Of a stretch of 55,926 bases of DNA, positions 17,067 through 24,811 are shown piece by piece (within the stretch, counting starts at the first letter, position 1; each line of letters starts with the position of its first letter). Position numbers and translations under genes: made by a program. The notes beneath the pieces are model-generated. The model worked only from the letters and a program-made list of their open reading frames with translations. It made no database searches and had not been told where the DNA came from. The DNA is from SAR202 cluster bacterium Casp-Chloro-G2 (GTDB taxonomy: Bacteria > Chloroflexota > Dehalococcoidia > Lucifugimonadales > UBA3495): positions 1-55,926 of the forward strand of contig MUCI01000049.1 in NCBI GenBank assembly GCA_002816575.1, in the 5' to 3' direction.

Positions 17067-17966
17067 ATGCCCGACAACCTGGAAGACATCCTAGAGTCCC
17101 CCGAACACACCCGGTTAGCCGCCGACCTGGGCAACACCGAGGGCCCCCTCTGGCATCCTGAGGGTTATCTGACCTTTGTTGACCTGGTGGGCAACCGTCT
17201 GCTGCGTTGGGACCAGACCTCCGGGGTCGGCGTGGTCCGCGAGAACACCGGCGAAGGCAACGGCTGCACATTTGACCGCCAAGGAAGACTGCTGATGTGC
17301 GAAGGCGCCGACCACCGCCGGGTCACGCGCATGGACGCCGATGGCACGGTTACGGTGGTCGCTGACCGCTGGGATGGCAAACGGTTCAACAAGCCCAACG
17401 ACGTGGTCTGCCGGTCGGATGGGAGCATCTACTTCACCGACCCCTCGCTGCGGGTGCCCGAGGCCGAACGGGAGTACGATTTCGCCGGCGTTTTCCGCGT
17501 GGCGCCCGACGGGAAGATATCCGTGGCCACCGACGGTTGCGAGTACCCCAACGGACTCGCCTTCTCCCCCGATGAGTCCATCCTTTACGTGGCCATCAGC
17601 CGGGAGAGCCAGGTCTGCTTCGAAGAGGCCGAGAAAGGCTTGGTCTGCGAGCACCGGAAGATCCGGGCTTTCGACGTTGCCGCCGACGGCACCCTGAGCA
17701 ATAACCGGGTCTTCGCCAGCATGGCCTCCGCCGAAGCGGGCGTCCCGGATGGCATGAAGGTCGACACCCTGGGCCGCGTCTTCTGCACCGGCTCCGGCGG
17801 CATCTGGGTGTTCGACCCCAACGGGACCCATCTGGGCGTCATCAGAGGACCTGAAGTCCCCCGAAACATCGCATTCGGCGGTCCCGACTTCCGAACCGTA
17901 TTCACCACACCCGGAGTATCCTTATACAGCTTCCGGGTTAAGACGCCAGGCATCCGCCCTTATTAG
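17067..17966 (+). CDS. SMP-30/gluconolactonase/LRE-family protein
   Basis: SMP-30-type proteins are six-bladed beta-propellers with a central metal that hydrolyse sugar lactones or phosphotriesters. This 299-residue protein has the four expected ligand motifs: Glu in NTEGPLW, Asn in NKPNDVV, Asn in EYPNGLAF and Asp in VPDGMKVD. The length is normal. No signal peptide is seen, so it is probably cytoplasmic. The ATG follows GAGAGA and a good extended -10 promoter. It is followed 40 bases later by an NHL-repeat propeller gene with its own AAGGAGA site, so the two form an operon. A sugar acid or related lactone is a likely substrate, but not proven. Confidence 0.88.
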   Translation: MPDNLEDILESPEHTRLAADLGNTEGPLWHPEGYLTFVDLVGNRLLRWDQTSGVGVVRENTGEGNGCTFDRQGRLLMCEGADHRRVTRMDADGTVTVVADRWDGKRFNKPNDVVCRSDGSIYFTDPSLRVPEAEREYDFAGVFRVAPDGKISVATDGCEYPNGLAFSPDESILYVAISRESQVCFEEAEKGLVCEHRKIRAFDVAADGTLSNNRVFASMASAEAGVPDGMKVDTLGRVFCTGSGGIWVFDPNGTHLGVIRGPEVPRNIAFGGPDFRTVFTTPGVSLYSFRVKTPGIRPY

Positions 17967-18006
17967 GCCGGCCCTATCAGAGACGAACGTTAAGGAGAAC
18001 TAGATC

Positions 18007-18924
18007 ATGGCTGCAGTAAGTACCGTAGGCTCCGGAAAGTACACCTACGAGGTAAACGAAGATTGGGCCAAGCTGCCTGAGGGCTGGGAGATGCCCGCCG
18101 CGGCGGTCTACGGCGACTCCCAAGACCGGGTATATTGCTTCAACCGCGACCCCGAACATCCGGTGTGCATCTTCGACCGCGAGGGCAATTTCATCTCCTC
18201 TTGGGGCGCGGGCCTGATCGCATTCGCCCACGCCATCTACCTGGACAAGCACGACAACGTTTGGCTGGTGGACCGCAACAAACATCAGGTCTACAAGTTC
18301 ACCAAAGACGGTGAACTCCTGCTGACCATCGGCGAGGAGGGGTTCCGGTCGGACACCGGAGTCGCCCCCGACGACTACAGCTCGACCACCTGGTCCAGCG
18401 TGACCCACAGCGGACCTCCGTTCAACATGCCGGCGGGCATCGCGGTGAACGACGCCGGTGAGATATTCATCGCCGACGGCTACGCCAACGCCCGCGTCCA
18501 CAAATTCACACCCGAAGGCGAACTGATCATGTCCTGGGGCGACCCCGGCTCCGGCGAAGGTCAGTTCAACCTGCCTCACGGCGTGTGGATCGACCCCAAG
18601 GGCCGCGTCTTGGTCTCGGACCGCGAGAATGACCGCGTCCAGGCTTTCACCCAGGACGGCGAGTACCTGAGCACCTGGCCCTCCAAGTTGATCGGCCCGG
18701 CCCTGATGTTCGTCGACGACGAGGACATCGCCTACATCCCCGAGCACAACGGCGGCTTGGTCAGCGTGTTGGACCTGGACGGCAACCGGCTGGCGCAGTG
18801 GGGCGAGGCCCGGTTCCGCTCCTGCCACGGCATCTGGGCCGACTCGCACAAAGACCTGTACGTGGTCACCCCCGGCGACTGGGGCAAAGGCCGCCGCGTG
18901 GTGAAATACACTCGCAAGGGATAG
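18007..18924 (+). CDS. NHL-repeat beta-propeller protein (peptidylglycine alpha-amidating lyase-like)
   Basis: This 305-residue protein is made of NHL-type repeats, each like GIAVNDAGEIFIADGYANARVHKFTPEG. They would form a six-bladed propeller related to peptidylglycine alpha-hydroxyamidating lyase. At least five repeats are readable (near residues 35, 80, 145, 195 and 275). No signal peptide or membrane segment is visible. AAGGAGAA lies nine bases before the ATG. It is the second gene of a pair with the SMP-30 protein, so the two propellers may act in one pathway. A catalytic role is not demonstrated; binding or scaffolding is possible. Confidence 0.75.
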   Translation: MAAVSTVGSGKYTYEVNEDWAKLPEGWEMPAAAVYGDSQDRVYCFNRDPEHPVCIFDREGNFISSWGAGLIAFAHAIYLDKHDNVWLVDRNKHQVYKFTKDGELLLTIGEEGFRSDTGVAPDDYSSTTWSSVTHSGPPFNMPAGIAVNDAGEIFIADGYANARVHKFTPEGELIMSWGDPGSGEGQFNLPHGVWIDPKGRVLVSDRENDRVQAFTQDGEYLSTWPSKLIGPALMFVDDEDIAYIPEHNGGLVSVLDLDGNRLAQWGEARFRSCHGIWADSHKDLYVVTPGDWGKGRRVVKYTRKG

Positions 18925-18957
18925 TTCTTCCGTGACCGATTAGTCGCGGCCAAGTTC

Positions 18958-18986
18958 TTGTACCTGGATAGTGGTTTTGCTATGCT
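18958..18986 (+). promoter_or_regulatory. Promoter of the tRNA-Ala cluster
   Basis: TTGTAC (18958-18963), a 17-base spacer and TGC-TATGCT (18978-18986) make a good promoter about 57 bases before the first tRNA-like copy. Confidence 0.6.
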
Positions 18987-19042
18987 GTAATGCGGTGACT
19001 GGCCAGCCTGACGGCCGAACGCTCGTCGCCGCACACCGAAGT

Positions 19043-19118
19043 GGGGCTGTAGCTCATCTGGGAGAGCGTCCCGATGGCTCATCGGGAAGGTACGGGGTTC
19101 GAGTACTTGCGGCCTAGG
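19043..19118 (+). pseudogene. Damaged tRNA-Ala copy
   Basis: The 5' half (acceptor strand, D arm) is identical to the intact tRNA-Ala at 19132, including four bases of 5' flank. The anticodon arm has stem TCCCG/CGGGA, but the loop reads ATGGCTCAT, two bases longer than the normal ATGGCAT. The sequence matches again through GGTTCGAGT. The 3' T-stem and acceptor strand are then replaced by unrelated bases, so no cloverleaf can close. Confidence 0.7.
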
Positions 19119-19131
19119 TTTACATATCAGT

Positions 19132-19207
19132 GGGGCTGTAGCTCATCTGGGAGAGCGCTTCAATGGCATTGAAGAGGTACGGGGTTCGAGTCCCCGCAGC
19201 TCCACCA
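19132..19207 (+). tRNA. tRNA-Ala (anticodon GGC)
   Basis: A complete cloverleaf is visible. The acceptor GGGGCTG pairs with CAGCTCC (one G-T wobble). The D arm is GCTC/GAGC, the anticodon stem CTTCA/TGAAG encloses loop ATGGCAT (anticodon GGC), and the T arm is CGGGG-TTCGAGT-CCCCG. Discriminator A and an encoded CCA follow. It lies 14 bases after a damaged copy and is probably transcribed from the same promoter. Confidence 0.93.
19178..19207 (+). repeat. 30-bp direct repeat, left copy (inside tRNA-Ala 3' end)
   Basis: This is identical to 19525-19554. The two copies flank the broken GIY-YIG gene with 317 bases between them, as attachment-site duplications at tRNA 3' ends do. Confidence 0.7.
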
Positions 19208-19239
19208 CTCACTAAATAAGAATCCTTCCTTCAGCAATC

Positions 19240-19487
19240 ATGTTCTATGTGTACGTTCTCCGCAGCGAGCGCAATGGGCGTTATTACATCGAGAGCACCG
19301 GCACATGAATACTCGCCTGGAGCAGCACAACGCGGGGATGACCAAGTCCACCAAACCATATCGCCCCTGGCGGCTGGTCCATCACGAAGAGTTCGGGACT
19401 TTATCTGAGGCTGGGAAACGGGAATTCCGGATAAAATCTTGGAAGAGCCGCCCTTACTTAAAAGCCCAATTAGACATCGGCGCATAG
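19240..19487 (+). pseudogene. Second GIY-YIG nuclease-like gene, frameshifted
   Basis: ATG 19240 opens MFYVYVLRSERNGRYYIESTGT and stops at TGA 19306. The rest of the domain, NTRLEQHNAGMTKSTKPYRP followed by WRLVHHEEF and a GKREFRIKSWKSRPYL tail, continues in another frame to TAG 19485. Together they make a complete 80-residue GIY-YIG domain of the intergenic single-domain type. The Gly of the expected YYIGST is Glu here. An ATG (19305) overlaps the stop as ATGA, so coupled translation of the second part is formally possible, but decay is simpler. The gene lies between the intact tRNA-Ala and a broken tRNA-Ala copy. Confidence 0.75.
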
Positions 19488-19554
19488 CGCATTTGGGAGA
19501 GCGTCCCGACTGCCATCGGAGAGTTACGGGGTTCGAGTCCCCGCAGCTCCACCA
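19488..19554 (+). pseudogene. 3' remnant of a tRNA-Ala copy
   Basis: From 19525 to 19554 the sequence is a perfect 30-base copy of the 3' end of the intact tRNA-Ala (T arm, acceptor strand and CCA). Upstream the D arm is recognisable but altered, and the anticodon region (TCCCGACTGCCATCGGAGA) cannot form a regular stem-loop. The 5' acceptor strand is missing and is replaced by the end of the GIY-YIG gene. Confidence 0.7.
19525..19554 (+). repeat. 30-bp direct repeat, right copy
   Basis: Perfect copy of the tRNA-Ala 3' end at 19178-19207. It could come from tRNA gene duplication or from an integration event at the tRNA. Confidence 0.7.
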
Positions 19555-19584
19555 TAATTCTGCGAATATTCCCTCCACGGACCG

Positions 19585-19630
19585 GCGGGCCACCATGCCG
19601 CTGCCCGGAAACGCCGGGGCGGCGGCCCGC
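19585..19630 (+). promoter_or_regulatory. Strong GC-rich stem-loop before the antiporter gene
   Basis: GCGGGC (19585-19590) pairs with GCCCGC (19625-19630). Inside, GCCGC and CCCGG pair with CCGGG and GCGGC around a short loop. No T-run follows, so it may be a processing site, a leader element or a relic rather than a terminator. It ends 40 bases before the antiporter start. Confidence 0.45.
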
Positions 19631-19670
19631 GCGCTAACCTCTAATCCTCCCCCTTTCCGAGGATCTCCGA

Positions 19671-20729
19671 TTGATCTCCTTAATAGCCTTGGTCGGCGGC
19701 CTGGCACTCCTCCTCTTGGGAGCGGAGTTGCTGGTCCGCGGAGCCACCGGGGCTGCGAGACGCCTACGGATACCCGCCTTAGTTATCGGTCTGACCGTGG
19801 TGGCTTATGGCACCAGCGCCCCAGAGATGGCTGTAAGCCTGCGGGCGGCCCTCGCCGGTAACTCGGCCATAGCGGTTGGAAATGTTGTCGGCAGCAACCT
19901 CTTCAACATCTTGATGATCTTGGGATTGAGCGCCCTGATCACGCCACTCGCCGTAAAATCGCGGCTGATCCGCCTCGATATCCCGGTGATGATTGGTCTT
20001 TCGGCGTTGCTACTGCTCCTAGCGTTGACCCGAGGCGTCGGGAGGATCGAAGGGATCGGCCTGCTGTTGGGTCTGGTCATCTATACCGTTCTGACGTTCC
20101 GCCTTGGCCGACAAGAGGTTGGTCCTTCAACCGCTACCCCTGTTCCCGAACCGCAACGCCCACTGTGGCGCTCCTTGGGGTTCATACTCATCGGTCTGGT
20201 GGCCCTGTCGGTGGGGGCCCGGTATTTCGTCGACGGCGCGGTCTGGTTGGCGGACTCCATAGGAATCAGCGAAGTTGTCATCGGCTTGGTTATCGTGGCT
20301 GCCGGCACCTCGATGCCTGAGGTCGTTACCTCGGTCGTCGCGGCAGCCCGCGGCGAGCGCGACATCGCCGTGGGCAACGTCGTGGGCAGCAATATATTCA
20401 ACATCCTGGGTGTTATGGGGGTTTCCGGCATCGTTGCCCCGGCGGGTGTGGCGATCCCGGATTCGATAAGACAATTCGATCTGCCCATTATGCTGGCGGC
20501 AGCGGTGATTTGTCTCCCGATCGCGTTCACCGGCGGTAAGATCTCGCGGTGGGAAGGGGCGTTGCTTCTTGGGTATTTCGCATCCTACGTCACCTACATA
20601 ATCCTGAGGGCGGCGGACCACGATGCCGTCGAGCCGTTCGGCTGGGTGATGGCCGGAATCGTCATGCCATTAACCGGCATCACCTTGGCCCTGCTTGTCG
20701 GCCGAAGTATCATCTCTCATCGGCGTTAG
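19671..20729 (+). CDS. Calcium/sodium antiporter (CaCA family, YrbG type)
   Basis: This is an inner-membrane cation exchanger of 352 residues with about ten membrane segments arranged as two inverted repeats. The alpha-1 motif GTSAPEMAVSLRAALAG followed by AVGNVVGSNLFNI, and the alpha-2 motif GTSMPEVVTSVVAAARG followed by AVGNVVGSNIFNI, carry the ion-binding Glu and Asn residues. The length and repeat spacing are as in YrbG and NCX_Mj. The start is TTG 19671, which places the first membrane helix at the N-terminus; GAGGAT lies upstream. No regulatory partner is seen. It is followed by a separate permease gene. Confidence 0.93.
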   Translation: MISLIALVGGLALLLLGAELLVRGATGAARRLRIPALVIGLTVVAYGTSAPEMAVSLRAALAGNSAIAVGNVVGSNLFNILMILGLSALITPLAVKSRLIRLDIPVMIGLSALLLLLALTRGVGRIEGIGLLLGLVIYTVLTFRLGRQEVGPSTATPVPEPQRPLWRSLGFILIGLVALSVGARYFVDGAVWLADSIGISEVVIGLVIVAAGTSMPEVVTSVVAAARGERDIAVGNVVGSNIFNILGVMGVSGIVAPAGVAIPDSIRQFDLPIMLAAAVICLPIAFTGGKISRWEGALLLGYFASYVTYIILRAADHDAVEPFGWVMAGIVMPLTGITLALLVGRSIISHRR

Positions 20730-20906
20730 GGGTCCCGGTGTGGTCTCATGATGGAATCATATACAGCGGCGGTACTTACACAAACGTCGTGAAACTCACC
20801 TTAACCAAATGTGGCCTTCATCCTAGATTTATCGTTGCGACCCGTTCAGCTTGCCCCTGGGACCTGGAATACATTCAGGGCGACGGGCGATGCAGGTAAC
20901 ATTTCA

Positions 20907-22142
20907 GTGAACATCCCCCTGGTCGTCCTAGGATCGGTATTTCTTCTTATCGCTGTCCGCCAGGTGGGGCGGCTCAGGTTGGCCATCTGGCAGAGCATGA
21001 CACTTGGGGCAATTGCCGTTCTTGTTACCGGCCAGATCACCCCCAGCAAAGCTCTGGACGCGGTGAACCTGGATGTGATGGCCTTCCTCTTTGGCATGTT
21101 CGTGGTGGGCCGGGCCTTGGAGGAAAGCGGCTACCTGGCGGTGGTGGGTCACCATATCTTTGGACGGGTCCGCAGCACGGCGATGCTGCTCCTTGCCCTC
21201 CTCTTCGCTGCCGGGTTCGCGTCGGCGGTACTGATGAACGACACCTTGGCCATCATCGGCACGCCGTTAGCCATCCTCCTGGCCCGCCGGTACAACCTCT
21301 CCCCCAAGCTGCTTCTGCTGGCGCTGGCCTTTTCCATCACCATTGGCAGCGTCATGAGCCCCATCGGCAACCCCCAAAACCTCCTGATTGCCCTGGGCGG
21401 CGATATGCGGAACCCCTTCCTACCGTTCCTGAGGGGCCTGGCCTTGCCGACCATTCTCAACCTCCTGATAGCCTTCCTGTTCCTGCGTTTATACTATCGG
21501 GGCGAGTTCAAGCCGCTGGTTCCGGACAACACTCCTGCCGTCATCACCGACCGGTCTCTCGCCCGGCTAGCCCGGTTGGCTCTGCTCATCATCGCCGTCC
21601 TGATCCTGGCGAAGATCTGCCTCGCATTACTTAGCGTCGAGGTACGGCTTACTTACATCGCCATCAGCGGCGCTGTTCCGTTACTACTGTTGAGCCGGCG
21701 GCGGCTGGAACTCCTGCGCACGGTCGACGGGTATACCCTGGTTTTCTTCGCTGCCATGTTCGTACTGATGGGCAGTGTCTGGGGCACCGGCTTTTTCCAG
21801 GCACGCGTGGACGGTCTAAACGTCGACATCACGTCCACCCCCGTGATCTTGGCCGTCAGCATTCTCTTGAGCCAACTCATGTCCAACGTCCCGATGGTTG
21901 CCCTCTACCTACCGAGCCTGCTGCACGCCGGCGCTCCGCAGGAAGCCCTCCTGGCCGTTGCCGCCGGCAGCACCATTGCCGGAAACCTGACCATCTTGGG
22001 GGCCGCCAGCAACGTCATCATCATCCAGTACGCCGAGCGGCATGGCGGCCAGACACTCACCTTCTGGGAGTTCTTCCGCATCGGCGCGCCATTGGTGGCG
22101 GCTAACACCCTGGTCTACTGGCTCTTCTTAAAGTTTGTGTGA
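20907..22142 (+). CDS. SLC13/ArsB-superfamily anion permease
   Basis: This is a polytopic inner-membrane transporter of about 411 residues and roughly eleven hydrophobic helices. It belongs to the ion-transporter superfamily that includes ArsB, CitMHS and SLC13. Signature-like segments are AVLMNDTLAIIGTPLAI and GSVMSPIGNPQNLLIALG in the first half and LLSQLMSNVPMVALYLPSL and AAGSTIAGNLTILGAASNVII in the second half, the paired N-D/N-P re-entrant loops of this fold. The start is uncertain: GTG 20907 (after AGGTAAC) begins just before the first helix, while GTG 20811 would add 32 polar residues. The substrate (arsenite, carboxylate or cation exchange) cannot be assigned; there is no arsR, arsC or arsA nearby. 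Confidence 0.85.
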   Translation: MNIPLVVLGSVFLLIAVRQVGRLRLAIWQSMTLGAIAVLVTGQITPSKALDAVNLDVMAFLFGMFVVGRALEESGYLAVVGHHIFGRVRSTAMLLLALLFAAGFASAVLMNDTLAIIGTPLAILLARRYNLSPKLLLLALAFSITIGSVMSPIGNPQNLLIALGGDMRNPFLPFLRGLALPTILNLLIAFLFLRLYYRGEFKPLVPDNTPAVITDRSLARLARLALLIIAVLILAKICLALLSVEVRLTYIAISGAVPLLLLSRRRLELLRTVDGYTLVFFAAMFVLMGSVWGTGFFQARVDGLNVDITSTPVILAVSILLSQLMSNVPMVALYLPSLLHAGAPQEALLAVAAGSTIAGNLTILGAASNVIIIQYAERHGGQTLTFWEFFRIGAPLVAANTLVYWLFLKFV

Positions 22143-22300
22143 GCAGGCGGCAGTTTTCGACCGCATCGGGCGTTGGAGAATGATTCTCCCCATAGATGGT
22201 TCCGCTGCCAACCGGCTCCTCGCCTCCACTGCCCGTGACCGTCCCACTTCGTCCTCTCCCGCCCATAATCCATCATGTACCTCCTCCGGTCGTGACGTTC

Positions 22301-22306
22301 TATAAT
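22301..22306 (+). promoter_or_regulatory. -10 box directly before the first MFS start
   Basis: A consensus TATAAT ends six bases before the ATG at 22313, and no Shine-Dalgarno sequence lies between. If used, the transcript would be leaderless. No clear -35 is seen. Confidence 0.45.
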
Positions 22307-22312
22307 GCTCCG

Positions 22313-23506
22313 ATGACCACCCAAGCCCCCATCGTCGTTGCGTCGAGCCAAGCCCGCGCATTCGCCATCATCGCGGCGGCGCTGTTCTTGAACAACACGG
22401 CCGCTTTGATGCTGGGTCCCTTGCTGGTGGACATCGCCAGGGAATATGACACTTCCGTCGCCGTGGCCGGTCAATTGACGGCGGCCACCTTCGCGTCGTG
22501 GGCCATATTTGCTCCATTGGCTGGCCCTTTTTCCGATTCCTTGGGGCGGCGTCCCGTGGCGTTGGCCGGGCTATCGCTGATGGGGACCTGCATCCTGGGC
22601 GCGGCGTTCGCGCCCAATTTCTTCGTCCTGATGGCGCTGCTCATCGGCGCCGGATTGAGCGGCGCAATGATCCCGCCCAATAGCATGGCCGCCATCACCG
22701 ACGTCGTCGCGGTCGAACAGCGAGGCCGGGCAATCGGAGCGGCCCAGGGCATCAGCACGTCGGCGGCGGTGATCGGCGTTCCGGCGGTCGCGGTCCTGGC
22801 CAGTTTGGGCGATTGGCGGCTGCCCTTCGTTGTCTGCGGCGCGCTGCTCTTGGCCACGTTCGTCCTATCTTGGTTCTGGTATCCCAGAGGCCCCGCGGTT
22901 GGCCCCAAGGCGTTCTCCTATCTGGACCGGTTCCGCGAGTTGGGGTCCATATCCGTGTTCCGCATCGGGATGCTGGCCAGTTTCTCCCAGCGGACCGCCT
23001 TTTATGCGGTTGTCGGGTATGTCGCCGCCTACCTCATCGACACCTACGGTATGAGCGTCGGAGAGACCGCGTTGCCACTGGCCGTGGTCGGCTCCGGCGC
23101 CGTGCTCGGCAGTCTCTGGGCCGGGATGATTGCCGATCACCGGAAGCGGCTCAGTTTTACGGCGGGGGCCGCCTTGGCCGGCGGAGTCGGCGCGGTAGTT
23201 GTGTTCGCCATCGACCCATCGATCTGGGCAACCGTGGCCATCGCCTTTGGCGCCGTCTGTCTCTTGAGCGTCGGCTGGCCCGTCTTCATCACCTTCGCAA
23301 CCGACGTGGCGGGGCAGTCACGGGCCACCGCGGTGGGCATGATGGGCGGCAGCAACCGGCTGGGAGGCGTGGCTGGGTCTGCCATCGGAGGCGCGTTCTT
23401 GGCCATTGGCGGCTACGCGGCGGTGGGAATCTTCTGCCTGGCGGCGGTGGCATTCTCGGGATCGGTGATGCGGTTATTCATGCGGGAACCGGAACCGGCG
23501 GCGTAA
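22313..23506 (+). CDS. MFS transporter (tandem paralogue 1 of 3)
   Basis: This is a 397-residue major facilitator with about twelve membrane helices, probably a drug or metabolite exporter of the DHA1 type. The MFS loop motif GPFSDSLGRRPVAL lies between helices 2 and 3, and the motif MIPPNSMAAITDVV is shared by all three tandem copies. Twelve helices and a central hydrophilic loop (about residue 190) are visible. ATG 22313 is chosen because it immediately precedes the first helix region and has TATAAT six bases upstream. The open frame runs 39 codons further upstream through proline-rich sequence of no helix character. It is followed 44 bases later by copy 2. Confidence 0.9.
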   Translation: MTTQAPIVVASSQARAFAIIAAALFLNNTAALMLGPLLVDIAREYDTSVAVAGQLTAATFASWAIFAPLAGPFSDSLGRRPVALAGLSLMGTCILGAAFAPNFFVLMALLIGAGLSGAMIPPNSMAAITDVVAVEQRGRAIGAAQGISTSAAVIGVPAVAVLASLGDWRLPFVVCGALLLATFVLSWFWYPRGPAVGPKAFSYLDRFRELGSISVFRIGMLASFSQRTAFYAVVGYVAAYLIDTYGMSVGETALPLAVVGSGAVLGSLWAGMIADHRKRLSFTAGAALAGGVGAVVVFAIDPSIWATVAIAFGAVCLLSVGWPVFITFATDVAGQSRATAVGMMGGSNRLGGVAGSAIGGAFLAIGGYAAVGIFCLAAVAFSGSVMRLFMREPEPAA

Positions 23507-23550
23507 TTGAATCCAAACGCTCTCTCGCGCCCCTCCGGCCCTAGACTCCC

Positions 23551-24702
23551 ATGAGCCAAGCCCGCTTCCTGATATCCATCGCGGCGGCGTTGTTCGTCAC
23601 CCAGAGCGCGTCCCTCATGGTGGCGCCGTTGTTGGTCGATATCGCATCGGAGTTCAATACCTCGGTGGCGGTCGCCGGGCAGCTTGCCACCGCCACGTTT
23701 GCGGCGTGGGCCGTCTCGGTCGTGGTCGTTGGGCCCATGTCCGACTCGTTTGGCCGGCGGCCGGTGGCCCTCACCGGGCTTTCCCTGCTCAGCATCGGGG
23801 TATTGGCATCGGCCTTCGCGCCCAATCTGGGCACTTTGCTGGCATTCAGGGTGCTTACCGGACTGGGCGGAGGCATGATACCGCCCAACAGCATGGCTGC
23901 CGTGGCCGACGTTGTAGCGCCCGCCCACCGCGCTCGGGCGGTGAGCCGGTTGATGGCCTTCAACACCCTATCTTCGGTGATCGGGATACCTCTTTTGGCT
24001 CTTGCCGCCGAATGGGGAGGATGGCGGCTTCCCTTCCTGATCATGGGTTCCATATTAGGGGCGGTGGCCATCTTGAACTGGTTCTGGTTCCCCAAGAACG
24101 AGGGCTCCGGACTGCGGTCGTTTTCCTTCTTCTCCCGGTATCGGGCGTTGCTGTCGCTCCCGATATTCCGGGCGGCCATCGCGGTGAACCTGGCCCAGCG
24201 CATGGCCTTCTTCGCGCTGTTCAGCTACCTGGCGGCATACCTGATCGACACCTACGATATGAGCGTTGCGGCGGTCGCCCTGCCACTGGCCATCGTGGGC
24301 GTCGGCCGGGTGATTGGCAGCTACATGGCCGGGACCGTGGGAAACCGGGACGACCGGATGCCCCTGATATCCATTTGTTCTTTGAGCGGAGGGGTGGCCG
24401 CGTTGCTGCTGCTTTCGATCAATGTTCCCGTCTGGGTCGTGGTGGCCCTGGCCACATTGGCGATCGGACTGCTGAGCGTCGGTTGGCCGGTGATGATCAC
24501 CTTGAGCACCGAGGTGTCGGGACGATCAAGAGCGACCGGAGTAGGTCTGTTGGGCTTCAGCAACCAGTCTGGCGGAGTCGGCGGGGCGGCCATCGGCGGC
24601 GTTCTGCTGGCGGCCAGCGGGTTCCCCGGCATCGGGTACCTGTGTTTGGGCGCCGCGGTTTTCTCGACGGTGGTGATCGCGATCTTCATGCGGCGGCATT
24701 AG
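23551..24702 (+). CDS. MFS transporter (tandem paralogue 2 of 3)
   Basis: This is a 383-residue, twelve-helix major facilitator closely similar to its neighbours on both sides. The motifs GPMSDSFGRRPVALTGLSLL and MIPPNSMAAVADVV, and the late GWPVMITLSTEVSGRSRATG segment, occupy the same places as in copies 1 and 3. The ATG has no ribosome site; a TAGACT box ends four bases before it, so start control may resemble copy 1. The three copies differ throughout, so the duplication is not recent. Substrates are unknown. No TetR- or MarR-type regulator accompanies the cluster. Confidence 0.9.
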   Translation: MSQARFLISIAAALFVTQSASLMVAPLLVDIASEFNTSVAVAGQLATATFAAWAVSVVVVGPMSDSFGRRPVALTGLSLLSIGVLASAFAPNLGTLLAFRVLTGLGGGMIPPNSMAAVADVVAPAHRARAVSRLMAFNTLSSVIGIPLLALAAEWGGWRLPFLIMGSILGAVAILNWFWFPKNEGSGLRSFSFFSRYRALLSLPIFRAAIAVNLAQRMAFFALFSYLAAYLIDTYDMSVAAVALPLAIVGVGRVIGSYMAGTVGNRDDRMPLISICSLSGGVAALLLLSINVPVWVVVALATLAIGLLSVGWPVMITLSTEVSGRSRATGVGLLGFSNQSGGVGGAAIGGVLLAASGFPGIGYLCLGAAVFSTVVIAIFMRRH

Positions 24703-24707
24703 GCTGA

Positions 24708-24716
24708 TGCTAAACT
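24708..24716 (+). promoter_or_regulatory. Extended -10 promoter before the third MFS gene
   Basis: TGC-TAAACT ends nine bases before the ATG of a 28-codon upstream frame, so transcription would start within a few bases of that ATG. Confidence 0.45.
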
Positions 24717-24724
24717 GAATCTCG

Positions 24725-24811
24725 ATGAACCCGAACCATCCTTCGCGGCCTGTTTCGCCGCTTGATCATTTAATCTCGCAGATTCCGGCAACCGGCATCC
24801 GGCGGCCCTGA
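24725..24811 (+). CDS. Possible 28-codon upstream ORF (leader peptide) of the third MFS gene
   Basis: ATG 24725 opens MNPNHPSRPVSPLDHLISQI and ends with TGA at 24809-24811. The TTG start of the MFS gene follows with no gap. The ATG lies at the predicted transcription start of an extended -10 promoter and has no ribosome site, as in leaderless messages. The peptide resembles nothing known. It may couple translation to the transporter, or it may be chance. Confidence 0.35.
   Translation: MNPNHPSRPVSPLDHLISQIPATGIRRP

Noticed and set aside
20907-22142. Arsenite efflux pump ArsB
   Set aside because: The fold fits the superfamily but no arsR, arsA or arsC is nearby and the substrate residues cannot be judged.
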